Source: Deltaproteobacteria bacterium (GTDB lineage: Bacteria; Desulfobacterota; Desulfarculia; Adiutricales; Adiutricaceae). From it: DNA of 16,127 nucleotides. Below the pieces are notes generated by a model that was given only the letters and a program-made list of their open reading frames with translations, was not told where the DNA came from and searched no databases. Made by a program: the position numbers and the translations under genes. The DNA is taken from NCBI GenBank assembly GCA_031257955.1, contig JAIRNQ010000336.1:1-16127 (forward strand). The letters are read 5' to 3'. Shown here piece by piece: positions 1 to 7,058 of the stretch (positions within the stretch are counted from its first letter, which is position 1; each line of letters starts with the position of its first letter).

Positions 1-646
1 CTACCCCAATAACCCCACCGGGGCCTCGGCCGACGCCGCCTTCTACGACCAGGCCATCGCTTTGGCCAAGGAGCATGACTTAATCGTGGTCTCCGATGCC
101 GCCTACTCCGAGGTCACCTGGCTGGACAAGCCCCACCCCAGCATACTGGAAAGGCCCGGGGCCAAAGACGTGGCCATTGAGTTCCATAGCCTTTCCAAAA
201 CCTACAACATGACCGGCTGGCGTCTGGGCTGGGCGGCCGGTAACGCCAACGCCATCAAGGGCTTGGGTCTGGTTAAAAGTAACGTGGACTCGGGCGTCTT
301 CCAAGCCGTCCAGAGGGCCGGCATGGCCGCCCTCGAGGGGCCCCAGGACTGCGTAAAGGACATGGGCCGCCTTTATCAAGAGCGCCGAAACATACTGATA
401 GAAGGCCTGAACAAAGCTGGAATTACGGTCCATAAGACCGATTATACCTTCTACGTCTGGGCCAATGTCCCCAAGGGCTTGACCTCGGCCGAATTCGCCT
501 CCAAGCTCCTCAACGGGGTCGGCATCGTGGCCACCCCGGGGAACGGCTTCGGTCCCTCGGGAGAGGGCTACGCTCGTTTCGCCCTGGTCCAGGAAGTCCC
601 CCGCCTGAAAGAGGCCGCCGAGCGCCTGGCCTCGCTTAAATTCTAA
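1..646 (+). CDS. dapL: LL-diaminopimelate aminotransferase-like PLP enzyme, 3' part
   Basis: This is the C-terminal ~215 residues of a fold-type I PLP aminotransferase; the first complete codon is at nt 2 and the 5' end lies outside the window. Visible landmarks in order are the YPNNPTG motif at the very start, SDAAY (Asp and Tyr contacts to the cofactor), and SLSKTYNMTGWRLGW, where the Lys at codon 197-199 should form the PLP Schiff base. The C-terminal domain ends GEGYARFAL. The NNPTG and SKTYNMTGWR signatures fit the DapL/AlaC-like group. DapL converts tetrahydrodipicolinate to LL-diaminopimelate in one step, feeding lysine and peptidoglycan synthesis. The specific DapL call is inference from motif resemblance; another class I/II aminotransferase of this group (for example alanine-type) is possible because the N-terminal half is not seen. 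A strong hairpin terminator follows at 655-688. Family membership is near certain, substrate moderately so. Confidence 0.8.
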   Translation, partial: YPNNPTGASADAAFYDQAIALAKEHDLIVVSDAAYSEVTWLDKPHPSILERPGAKDVAIEFHSLSKTYNMTGWRLGWAAGNANAIKGLGLVKSNVDSGVFQAVQRAGMAALEGPQDCVKDMGRLYQERRNILIEGLNKAGITVHKTDYTFYVWANVPKGLTSAEFASKLLNGVGIVATPGNGFGPSGEGYARFALVQEVPRLKEAAERLASLKF

Positions 647-654
647 GCCCCTTC

Positions 655-688
655 CCGTTCTGGGCCCGATTTGGGCCCAGGACGGTTT
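655..688 (+). terminator. Intrinsic terminator of the dapL-like gene
   Basis: A 13-bp stem (655-667 pairing with 673-685, including one T-G wobble) closes on a 5-nt loop GATTT and is followed by TTT. It starts 9 nt after the stop codon. The T-run is short, but the stem is long and GC-rich. Confidence 0.8.
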
Positions 689-1025
689 ACCGGAGATTGG
701 CCGCAGGCTTTATGGCTTGGCCGGCCAAGGGCTTTCGCGGATATTTTTTACCCAAGTCGCAAACGCGCCCATAAGCCTTAAGTAAGTTTATGTGTTTTAC
801 CGCTAACTTAAACGGTGCCGGTCGAAATGGCGCCCTCGTGGGGGGACCCAAAATGGCCTTAGGCCCGTTTGGTCCGTATCTTGGGGGAATTTGGCCGCGT
901 AAGCCCAAACAGGTTAGCGGGTAGCCATTTTTTGGGCTATAAGGTCCCGATATTATTTCTATAAATTTACGTTAACGGTATCTCTCCAAAAATACCCCCA
1001 CGATCGCTTAGGTTTTTTTCGAGCG
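689..1025. other. Intergenic stretch without a supported gene
   Basis: Between the dapL-like terminator and the tRNA-Cys promoter no convincing reading frame is seen. A 73-codon minus-strand frame at 687-908 lacks a ribosome site and has a proline/arginine-rich composition typical of a chance frame. The composition drifts from GC-rich to AT-rich towards 950-1020. Confidence 0.5.
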
Positions 1026-1054
1026 TTGACAAATATGGCCGGATTGGTTATTAT
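1026..1054 (+). promoter_or_regulatory. Sigma70-type promoter of tRNA-Cys
   Basis: TTGACA at 1026-1031 (perfect -35), a 17-bp spacer, and TATTAT at 1049-1054 (5/6 match to the -10 box). It lies 45 bp before the mature 5' end of tRNA-Cys on the same strand, which fits a short leader. Confidence 0.75.
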
Positions 1055-1098
1055 TCACAAACGCTCTGCGACTCGACGCGGATCACGGCCCAGGAAGG

Positions 1099-1173
1099 GG
1101 CGGCATAGCCAAGTGGCTAAGGCGACGGTCTGCAAAACCGTTATCGGCGGTTCGAATCCGCCTGCCGCCTCCA
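1099..1173 (+). tRNA. tRNA-Cys (anticodon GCA)
   Basis: A full cloverleaf can be drawn. The acceptor stem GGCGGCA (1099-1105) pairs with TGCCGCC (1163-1169). The D-arm contains AGCCAAGTGGCTAAGGC. The anticodon stem ACGGT/ACCGT (1125-1129 with 1137-1141) encloses loop CTGCAAA with anticodon GCA at 1132-1134, and the T-arm carries GGTTCGAATCC. The discriminator base is T (1170), the U73 identity base of cysteine tRNAs. CCA is encoded at 1171-1173. The gene has its own promoter (1026-1054) and terminator (1206-1226), so it is probably a monocistronic unit. Confidence 0.97.
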
Positions 1174-1205
1174 TTCTCCCATCCATCCCAGGGCCATCAC
1201 GCCAA

Positions 1206-1226
1206 CCTCCGTAACGGGGGTTTTTT
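1206..1226 (+). terminator. Terminator of tRNA-Cys
   Basis: A 6-bp stem, CCTCCG (1206-1211) with CGGGGG (1215-1220, one T-G pair), has a 3-nt loop TAA and is followed by six T. It lies 33 nt after the CCA end. Confidence 0.85.
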
Positions 1227-1321
1227 GGTTTATTAGGCCCTCTTCCGACCGGAGCCCTTAAGGGAACGCCACGCTGGCGGGAGGATTCCATTAAACGAAT
1301 TAGGAAGGCCCGACGCGCCCG

Positions 1322-2770
1322 ATGCCCTTTACCAGTCTCGACTTCGCCATATTTTTAGGCTTCGTTCTGGTCATAAACTGGCGCCTTCGGGCCAGCGTCG
1401 GTGCCTATCCCACGTTTTTGCTCGTCGCGAGCCTGACTTTCTATTTCCTGGGCGCCCCAAAATTCTTGCCCCTTTTGGTGGTGGTGGCCCTGGCCAATTA
1501 CCAGACCGTAAAGCTCATGGCCGACCCGGCCCACGCCTATCGCCGGAAGCTGATTTTGGCGGCCAATATCACCATTTGCCTGACCCTTCTGGCCTTCTTT
1601 AAATATTTTGAATTTTTCCTTACCACTTTAGAGTCCCTAGGGGTGCAAGGGCCACTGGAAAGCCTCTTCAGGCTCCCGCAAATCGTCTACCCGGTGGGGC
1701 TATCTTTCTTTACCTTCCAGGGCCTTTCCCTGGCCATAGACCACTACCGGGACCCCCAAAGGCCCGTTCCCAGCTTTAGGGACACCCTTCTGTTCGTATC
1801 CTTCTTTCCCACCGTCCTTTCCGGGCCCATCCAGCGCAGCCAACCTTTTTTCGACCAACTCAACGAGCGCAAGGACACGGATCTCAATCTGGCCATAGTG
1901 CTAATCCTGACCGGGCTTTTCAAAAAAATTACCCTCTCCGGTTACCTCTCGGAGCAGATTGTCAGGGGGGTCTTCCAGGTCCCGGAAAGCTACTCGGCCT
2001 TTGGGGCCCTGGCCGGCATCTACGGCTACAGCGCCCAAATCTACCTCGATTTTTCCGGCTACTCGGACATGGCCCAGGGCGTGGCCATGATGCTGGGCTT
2101 TGAGGTGGGTCGCAACTTCGACTCCCCTTACCTCACCACCAACGTTAGGGACTTTTGGCGGCGTTGGCACATGTCCCTCTCCAACTGGCTCAAGGACTAC
2201 CTCTACATACCCTTGGGTGGCTCCAGGCGGGGTTCCAAGTTCCTTAACGTGGTCATTACCCAAACCCTGGGCGGTCTTTGGCACGGGGCCCACCTGCGTT
2301 ACCTAGTCTGGGGCTTGGGGCACGGGCTGGCCGTTTTCTTCTCCCAGACCGTCTTCGACCAGAGGCGGCGCCGGGAGCGGGCCTGGAAGGCCATAGGCTT
2401 CAAGAGGTGGCAGATACCCGATCCCAAGCACCAGGGTCTAAAAAAATGGGGGGGTTTTCTTTTCACCGTCAATTTTGTAAGCTTTATGTGGATCCTATTC
2501 AGGGCGGACACCTTCGCGCAGGCCATGAACGTGGCCAAGACCGCCTTTGACCTGTTCCGGCCGGGGCAAGGCGCCCCCATTATGGTCTGGTTCATAGTCA
2601 TTCTCACTTTCTTCGGCCAGTGGGTGGGGGACGGGCTCCAGAAGGCCATGATAGTCATCCAGGAACGCTTGTCCGTCCCAGCCCTATCGCTGTGGTGCGC
2701 CTTCTGGGTTATAATGATAATCAAAACGGGTCCGGACGGGGTGTTGCCCTTTATCTACTTCCAGTACTAA
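1322..2770 (+). CDS. MBOAT-family O-acyltransferase, AlgI-like
   Basis: This is a 482-residue polytopic inner-membrane protein of the membrane-bound O-acyltransferase family. Hydrophobic segments run from residue 5 onward (FAIFLGFVLVI, FLLVASLTFYFL, LLVVVALANY, ITICLTLLAFFKYFEFFL). Conserved blocks are PVGLSFFTFQGLSLAID (about 124-140), YLDFSGYSDMAQG (241-253), RDFWRRWHMSLSNWLKDYLYIPLGG (276-300, with His283) and LGGLWHGA (317-323). His321 in the last block corresponds to the invariant MBOAT histidine. AlgI-type members bring an acyl group, usually acetyl, across the membrane for O-acetylation of exopolysaccharide, peptidoglycan or teichoic-type polymers, normally handing it to a periplasmic AlgJ/AlgX or SGNH-like partner. 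No such partner is adjacent, so the acceptor is unknown. The ATG start has only a weak upstream AGGA about 15 nt away. Length is normal for the family. Confidence 0.93.
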   Translation: MPFTSLDFAIFLGFVLVINWRLRASVGAYPTFLLVASLTFYFLGAPKFLPLLVVVALANYQTVKLMADPAHAYRRKLILAANITICLTLLAFFKYFEFFLTTLESLGVQGPLESLFRLPQIVYPVGLSFFTFQGLSLAIDHYRDPQRPVPSFRDTLLFVSFFPTVLSGPIQRSQPFFDQLNERKDTDLNLAIVLILTGLFKKITLSGYLSEQIVRGVFQVPESYSAFGALAGIYGYSAQIYLDFSGYSDMAQGVAMMLGFEVGRNFDSPYLTTNVRDFWRRWHMSLSNWLKDYLYIPLGGSRRGSKFLNVVITQTLGGLWHGAHLRYLVWGLGHGLAVFFSQTVFDQRRRRERAWKAIGFKRWQIPDPKHQGLKKWGGFLFTVNFVSFMWILFRADTFAQAMNVAKTAFDLFRPGQGAPIMVWFIVILTFFGQWVGDGLQKAMIVIQERLSVPALSLWCAFWVIMIIKTGPDGVLPFIYFQY

Positions 2771-2778
2771 TGGGCCCC

Positions 2779-2809
2779 TGGTCCCCGCCTGGGGCGGAGG
2801 GGACCATTT
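2779..2809 (+). terminator. Hairpin terminator after the MBOAT gene
   Basis: TGGTCCCC (2779-2786) pairs with GGGGACCA (2799-2806) in 8 bp. The interior can form a small GCC/GGC stem. TTT follows. It starts 8 nt after the MBOAT stop codon. Confidence 0.65.
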
Positions 2810-2855
2810 GGCCGCGTGCCAGACAGGTCCAGTCTTCAGACTGGGCCGATCGGTA

Positions 2856-2903
2856 GCCAGATCCGGCCAGCGGCCAGATCCGGCCAGCGAACAGATCCGG
2901 CCC
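2856..2903. repeat. 17-bp tandem repeat, about 2.8 copies
   Basis: GCCAGATCCGGCCAGCG occurs at 2856-2872 and again, identical and abutting, at 2873-2889. A third partial copy, AACAGATCCGGCCC, is at 2890-2903. Each unit contains the near-palindrome GATCCGGCC. It lies between the MBOAT terminator and the lipoprotein gene. A 6-bp hairpin (CCAGTC/GACTGG, 2829-2844) sits just upstream. Confidence 0.85.
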
Positions 2904-2958
2904 AAAAAACCCAAGCCCCATTAACCACGATCAAGTCCACCATCGGGGGAATGTAGCC

Positions 2959-3243
2959 ATGATACCCAGCCTAGCTTCGAGACTGTTCCCGTTCCTGGTC
3001 CCGGCCCTAGCCTTGGCCTTCCTGCTGGTTCCCGGCTGCGGGCTCAACCGTGGCGAATATGACCGCCAGAGGGACATCAGAAGCGAGTTCCTGGCCCAGT
3101 TGACCGAGATCAGGCAGGCCAACGAAATCATCGGCCGCAATATCACCTCCACCTACCAGGAAATCGAGGTCCTGCGGTCCAGAATACAAGAACGGGAGGC
3201 CGACCTGGCCGCCGCGGCCGTGGCCAACATCCCGGCCGAGTGA
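2959..3243 (+). CDS. Small coiled-coil lipoprotein, function unknown
   Basis: The product is 94 residues with a lipoprotein signal peptide: Arg8, a hydrophobic core at residues 9-24 (LFPFLVPALALAFLLV), and a lipobox LVPGC with Cys27 as the lipidated residue. The next residues are not the Asp+2 inner-membrane retention signal, so outer-membrane sorting is plausible. Residues about 33-85 are charged and heptad-like (EYDRQRDIRSEFLAQLTEIRQANEI... EIEVLRSRIQEREADL), suggesting a helical coiled coil. The purine-rich CGGGGGA at 2944-2950 is a fair ribosome site for the ATG. I do not recognise a named family. It precedes the SurA-like gene by 159 bp, separated by hairpins, so a role in envelope biogenesis is a contextual guess only. 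Confidence 0.75.
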   Translation: MIPSLASRLFPFLVPALALAFLLVPGCGLNRGEYDRQRDIRSEFLAQLTEIRQANEIIGRNITSTYQEIEVLRSRIQEREADLAAAAVANIPAE

Positions 3244-3261
3244 CCACCCGGGTCCCTCCCC

Positions 3262-3311
3262 GGGGCCACCCCCTAGGTGGCCCCCTTGGCCACCCCTTAG
3301 GTTGCCCCAAT
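3262..3311. repeat. Imperfect 24-bp tandem duplication with competing hairpins
   Basis: Units 3264-3287 and 3288-3311 are near copies (GGCCACCCC.TAGGT.GCCCC). In the first, GGGGCCACC (3262-3270) pairs perfectly with GGTGGCCCC (3276-3284) around a 5-nt loop. The same GGTGGCC can instead pair with the downstream GGCCACC (3288-3294). No T-run follows, so a standard terminator is not shown. It lies in the lipoprotein to SurA-like gap. Confidence 0.7.
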
Positions 3312-3402
3312 CCGGTGAACCCAAAAACGTATACCCAAAGGGGGCGATTTTCGCTCCCATTAGGCCCTTGGCCAAAAAATATTCAGACCGTCGGATACCT
3401 TA

Positions 3403-4698
3403 ATGTCCAAAACTAAATCATCCCAATCCCAGCCTTCCAATCGGCCGAGTTCGCCGCCGGCCGATAAGCCCAAGCGCTCATTCTTGTGGCCTTATGGGGC
3501 CATGCTGGCCATGCTGGCCGTCATCGTCGCTTTGGTCGTTTACTTGGCCGTTCAGACCTACAGCGCCAAAGACGACCCCGGCCAAGCCAAGACCGACCAG
3601 GCGGCAGGCGCCCAGACTAACCAAACCGCCGGTGGGACCGCCGGTGGGGCCCCAGGTGGCGCCGATGTCTCTGACCCGGCCGCGGGCGCTTCCGAAGCCC
3701 CGGTGGCCACCGCCAACGGGCTGCCCATATCGCGGAAGAACTTCACCGACATGCTAACCATGAGCCAGAACCAAAGGCTAAGCAGCGGCCAGGGCACCGA
3801 AGGTGAGGAACCCTCGATGGATCTTAAGCTTGAGGTCCTAAACAGCCTAGTGACCATGGCCGTGGCCGTGCAAGAGGCCTACGATCTGGGCTTTGGGCCA
3901 AGCGAACTGGAAGTCGAGTCGGCCATTAACCAGATGGTAGGGGAATACGGAAGCCGCGAGGCCTTCGAGAACGCCCTGCCGGCCTTTGGGACGGACATGG
4001 CCACCCTCCGCAAACAGGTAACCGACAACTTGGCCATCCGAGCCTGGCGGGACACGGCTTTTATCAAAGACGCCCTGGCCTCGGAAGAGGAGATAAAAAA
4101 ATTTTACGATGAGCACCTCGAGGAGGCCACCCACGACGATCAGGTGCGGGCGGTGAGGATCATGCTTCCGGTACCGCTGACCAGCGGGCAGGAGGACCCC
4201 CAATCCAAAGCCGCGGTCAAAGCCCGGGCCGACGCCATTTATCAGGAAGCCTTGGCCGGGGCCAACTTCGACGAATTGGTGGAGCGCTACATGGACCCGA
4301 CCACCAGGGCCGCCTCCCAGGGCGGACAAATGGGCTGGGTCAGCCGGGGCTCACTGGATTTTAGCGCTCTGGAAAAGGTCCTCTTCTCCACCGAGCCCGG
4401 CCAAGTGGCCCCTCCGGTCGAAGACCAGTTCAGCTACCACATCGTCAAAGTCTTGGAGACCAGGCCGGCCGGTGTCATGGCCTATGAGGAGCTCATGCCC
4501 GAAATCAAGGAATATTTACTAACCGTTAAGACCGAGGAGCTTTTTTTGGAAGCCCTGCGGGCCAAAAGGGAAAGCGCCGAGATAGTCGTGCTGGATCCGG
4601 CCATGGCCGAGGCCTGGCCGGCCTTCCTGGCCAAACTCAACGCCCCGCCAACCCCGACGCCGCCGGCGCCGGAGGCGGAGGCCCCGGCCGCCGAATAA
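3403..4698 (+). CDS. Membrane-anchored SurA/PpiC-type peptidyl-prolyl isomerase or chaperone
   Basis: The product is 431 residues. A hydrophilic cytoplasmic tail (1-25) leads to one transmembrane segment (about 32-51), then an Ala/Gly/Thr-rich linker (55-98). A SurA-N-like helical region (about 99-225) starts with VATANGLPISRKNF. A parvulin domain (about 245-352) shows QGGQMGWVSRGSLDF and YHIVKVLE. The tail (from about 413) is Pro/Ala/Glu-rich. Such proteins face the periplasm and help fold exported or outer-membrane proteins. The usual His of the first parvulin strand (A.HIL) is replaced by Arg252 (VRAVRIML), while the later His346 is retained, so isomerase activity may be weak. The ATG at 4817 of the next gene is 118 bp away. 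Family assignment is firm; the specific orthology to SurA, PrsA or PpiD is not resolved. Confidence 0.88.
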   Translation: MSKTKSSQSQPSNRPSSPPADKPKRSFLWPYGAMLAMLAVIVALVVYLAVQTYSAKDDPGQAKTDQAAGAQTNQTAGGTAGGAPGGADVSDPAAGASEAPVATANGLPISRKNFTDMLTMSQNQRLSSGQGTEGEEPSMDLKLEVLNSLVTMAVAVQEAYDLGFGPSELEVESAINQMVGEYGSREAFENALPAFGTDMATLRKQVTDNLAIRAWRDTAFIKDALASEEEIKKFYDEHLEEATHDDQVRAVRIMLPVPLTSGQEDPQSKAAVKARADAIYQEALAGANFDELVERYMDPTTRAASQGGQMGWVSRGSLDFSALEKVLFSTEPGQVAPPVEDQFSYHIVKVLETRPAGVMAYEELMPEIKEYLLTVKTEELFLEALRAKRESAEIVVLDPAMAEAWPAFLAKLNAPPTPTPPAPEAEAPAAE

Positions 4699-4709
4699 AT
4701 CGGCGGCCG
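4685..4709 (+). other. Perfect inverted repeat with the stop codon in its loop
   Basis: CGGCCGCCGA (4685-4694) pairs in 10 bp with TCGGCGGCCG (4700-4709). The 5-nt loop contains the TAA (4696-4698) of the SurA-like gene. No T-run follows (AAGATATAGG), so it may be an mRNA 3'-end stabiliser or a terminator without a U-tract. Confidence 0.65.
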
Positions 4710-4816
4710 AAGATATAGGCGGGACATCGCCGAAGACGTTACCAAACCCAATCGAACCCTACCCATAGACTTAGCCATCCGCCTTTTTTTTGGTCGGATC
4801 CATAAGGAGCCAACCC

Positions 4817-5563
4817 ATGTCAGGACACAATAAATGGAGCACCATAAAATACAAGAAAGGTGCCGCCGACGCCAAGAGGGGCAAGCTCTTCTCGAGGTTA
4901 ATTAAGGAAATCACCATGGCCGCCAAGGAAGGCGGCGGCGATCCCGGCGGTAACCCCAGGCTCAGGACGGCCCTCCTCACGGCCAAAGGCGCCAATATGC
5001 CCAAGGACAACATCGACCGGGCCATTAAACGCGGAACGGGCGAGCTGGAAGGGGTCAGCTACGAGCAATACTACTACGAGGGCTACACCCCGGGCGGGGC
5101 GGCCATCCTCATTGAGGTTCTGACCGAAAACAAAAACCGGGCCGCCTCTGAGGTCCGGCACACCTTCTCCAAATACGGCGGGAACCTGGGCGAGCCGGGC
5201 TCGGTGGCTTGGATGTTCAATAAAAAAGGCAACATCGTCTTCGAGGGAAACTCGGTTACCGAGGACGAGGCGGTGGAGATCGGCCTGGAGGCCGGCGCCG
5301 AGGACATCACGGCCAGCGGGGAGACCGTAGAGGTCCAGACCGGCACCTCGGAGCTGGAGGCGGTCAAAGCGGCCTTCGACCAGGCCGGCAAAACCTACGC
5401 CACGGCCGAGATCACCTTCGTGCCCTCGGTTAACCTGGAGCTGGCCGGAAAAGATTTAAACTCGGCCATGAAACTTCTGGACGCCCTGGACGATCTCGAC
5501 GACGTTCAGCGGGTTTGGTCCAACATCGACTTCTCCGACGAATCGGCGGCCCTCCTCGAGTAG
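4817..5563 (+). CDS. yebC: YebC/PmpR-family protein
   Basis: The product is 248 residues from an ATG preceded by AAGGAG (4804-4809) at 7 nt. This site decides the start over an upstream in-frame TTG at 4790. The N-terminus MSGHNKWSTIKYKKGAADAK is the family signature. RLIKEITMAAKEGGGDP, NPRLRTAL, AKGANMPKDNIDRAIKRGTG, YEGYTPGGAAILIE, TENKNRAASEVRH and FSKYGGNLGEPGSVAWMF follow as in all YebC proteins. The acidic C-terminal domain ends LDALDDLDDVQRVWSNID. YebC proteins were long described as DNA-binding regulators; work on bacterial YebC and mitochondrial TACO1 supports a role in translation at difficult (polyproline) stretches. It sits 37 bp before ruvC, the classic yebC-ruvC arrangement, and is probably cotranscribed with it. 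Confidence 0.97.
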   Translation: MSGHNKWSTIKYKKGAADAKRGKLFSRLIKEITMAAKEGGGDPGGNPRLRTALLTAKGANMPKDNIDRAIKRGTGELEGVSYEQYYYEGYTPGGAAILIEVLTENKNRAASEVRHTFSKYGGNLGEPGSVAWMFNKKGNIVFEGNSVTEDEAVEIGLEAGAEDITASGETVEVQTGTSELEAVKAAFDQAGKTYATAEITFVPSVNLELAGKDLNSAMKLLDALDDLDDVQRVWSNIDFSDESAALLE

Positions 5564-5600
5564 GCCCGCCCGTAAGTCCCAAAGGATTAAGCCCCAGAGC

Positions 5601-6209
5601 ATGATTGTCAGCGACTCGCCGCCCGCCCCGGGCGGACCCATACTGGGCATCGACCCCGGCAGCGTCCACACCGGCTACGGCCTGATCCAAACCTCGGGCC
5701 ATAAGTTCACTGTTCTGACCCTCGGGACCGTTTCTCCCAAAACCTCCCTGGAGTTCGCCCAGAGACTGGCCTATATCCACCGCTCCGTCCTAAATCTGAT
5801 AACCACCTTTCAACCCTCGGCCATGGCCCTGGAAGACGTCTTTACCCATAAAAACCCCAAGTCGGCCTTCAAGCTGGCCCACGCCCGGGCCGCCGCCATG
5901 CTGGCCGCCGCCCTCTCCAACGTCCCGGTCTTTGAGTATTCGCCCACCTTAATAAAAAACTCCATTACCGGGACTGGCCGAGCCGACAAGGGGCAAGTGG
6001 CCTTTATGGTCTCGAGCGTCCTGGGCCTCTCCGAACCCCAGCCCCCCGACGTCACCGACGCCCTGGCCGTGGCCATCTGCCACGCCGGCCAAGAGTCTAT
6101 GCCCTTGGTTACTGCCAGAATGGCCAGCGGGAACCGCGGCACCAGCTGGCGCCGCCTCTCCCCCGAGGATCTGTTGGCCCTGGGCTACAAAATCGACCCC
6201 AATTCCTAA
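5601..6209 (+). CDS. ruvC: Crossover junction endodeoxyribonuclease RuvC
   Basis: This is the Holliday-junction resolvase that cleaves four-way junctions symmetrically after RuvAB branch migration. The 202 residues carry the RNase H-like fold with its four acidic catalytic residues: Asp18 (ILGIDPGSVHTGYG), Glu78 (ALEDVF), Asp150 and Asp153 (PPDVTDALAVAICH). The block KNSITGTGRADKGQV is also typical. The N-terminus has about 12 residues more than usual before ILGIDPG. No better start exists between, and the nearest purine-rich site (AAAGGA, 5581-5586) lies 14 nt from the ATG, so the exact start is uncertain. The C-terminal tail (about 168-202) is slightly longer than in E. coli RuvC. It is flanked by yebC and ruvA on the same strand. 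Confidence 0.96.
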   Translation: MIVSDSPPAPGGPILGIDPGSVHTGYGLIQTSGHKFTVLTLGTVSPKTSLEFAQRLAYIHRSVLNLITTFQPSAMALEDVFTHKNPKSAFKLAHARAAAMLAAALSNVPVFEYSPTLIKNSITGTGRADKGQVAFMVSSVLGLSEPQPPDVTDALAVAICHAGQESMPLVTARMASGNRGTSWRRLSPEDLLALGYKIDPNS

Positions 6210-6317
6210 CAGTTACCTTCCCCTTCCGTCGGATGACCCCTTCATTGGCCGTCGGCGGGAAGGACGGTACCGCTTAACGGCTATTATTCCCAATACCCAT
6301 ATCCCCAAAGGTGGCGC

Positions 6318-6917
6318 ATGATCGAAAGGGTCCGCGGAAAACTTCTGGAAAAATCCTCCGGCCGGGTCGTGGTCGAGGTGGGCGGCCTGGGCCTCTCGCT
6401 CCTGACTCCCCTGACCACTTTCGCCGCCCTGCCCCAGACGGGCGAGGAAGTGACCCTCATGACCCGCCTAATCATCAAAGAGGAAAGCTGGGCCCTCTTC
6501 GGTTTCCAGTCCCCCCTGGAGAGGGAGACCTTCGACATCCTGACCTCCGTCAGCCGGATCGGCCCCAAGTTGGCCCTGACCGTCATCTCGGCCATGGAGC
6601 CGGACGAACTGGCCCAGGCCCTCATGACCCAAGATCTGCCCAAAATCGCCGCCATCAAGGGCATCGGACAAAAGACCGCCGAGCGCCTCATCGTCGAGCT
6701 CAAAGACAAGGCCCAAAAACTCGCCGGCCTCATGGGCCAACAACCCGGCCTCCCGGCCACTTCAAAACGCGAAGAGATCGTCCAGGCCCTCATTAACCTG
6801 GGCTACACCCGCCTCGAAGCCGAAAAGGGCCTCAGGGCGGCCTCGACCGCCCTGGGCCCCGAGGCCGAACTTGGCCAAATGGTCCGCGAGGCCCTCAAAA
6901 GCCTCTCCAGCCGCTAG
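6318..6917 (+). CDS. ruvA: Holliday junction branch migration protein RuvA
   Basis: RuvA is the tetrameric junction-binding subunit that loads the RuvB motor. The 199 residues show the standard three domains: an OB-fold (1-63, starting MIERVRGKLL and ending WALFGFQSPLERETF), tandem helix-hairpin-helix motifs (VSRIGPKLAL at 78-87 and IKGIGQKTAERLIVELKDK at 113-131), a flexible Gln/Pro/Ala linker (about 138-150), and the RuvB-binding domain III (EEIVQALINLGY... to the end). A ribosome site, AAAGGTGG, ends 3 nt before the ATG. The gap to ruvC is 108 bp. Unlike many genomes, ruvB does not follow; the next gene encodes an unrelated secreted protein. Confidence 0.96.
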   Translation: MIERVRGKLLEKSSGRVVVEVGGLGLSLLTPLTTFAALPQTGEEVTLMTRLIIKEESWALFGFQSPLERETFDILTSVSRIGPKLALTVISAMEPDELAQALMTQDLPKIAAIKGIGQKTAERLIVELKDKAQKLAGLMGQQPGLPATSKREEIVQALINLGYTRLEAEKGLRAASTALGPEAELGQMVREALKSLSSR

Positions 6918-7058
6918 GCTCGGCTGGTGGCTAACCAAATCTGGTTAAAACCGCGCCAGGGCCAACGCGAGCGCCTCCCCAAACCAACCCCCGTTTGCCC
7001 CAACGGTACCGTTAACCCAACAAAAACATCCACTTAAGGCTTATATAAAAGGTTCATC

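Noticed and set aside
687..908. 73-codon minus-strand frame as a gene
   Set aside because: No ribosome site, biased composition, and it lies directly behind the dapL-like terminator.
1026..1291. Short frames over the tRNA-Cys region
   Set aside because: They overlap the tRNA, its promoter and its terminator.
4790..4816. Upstream TTG start for yebC
   Set aside because: The conserved MSGHNKW start at 4817 has a proper AAGGAG site; the upstream codons contain that site itself.
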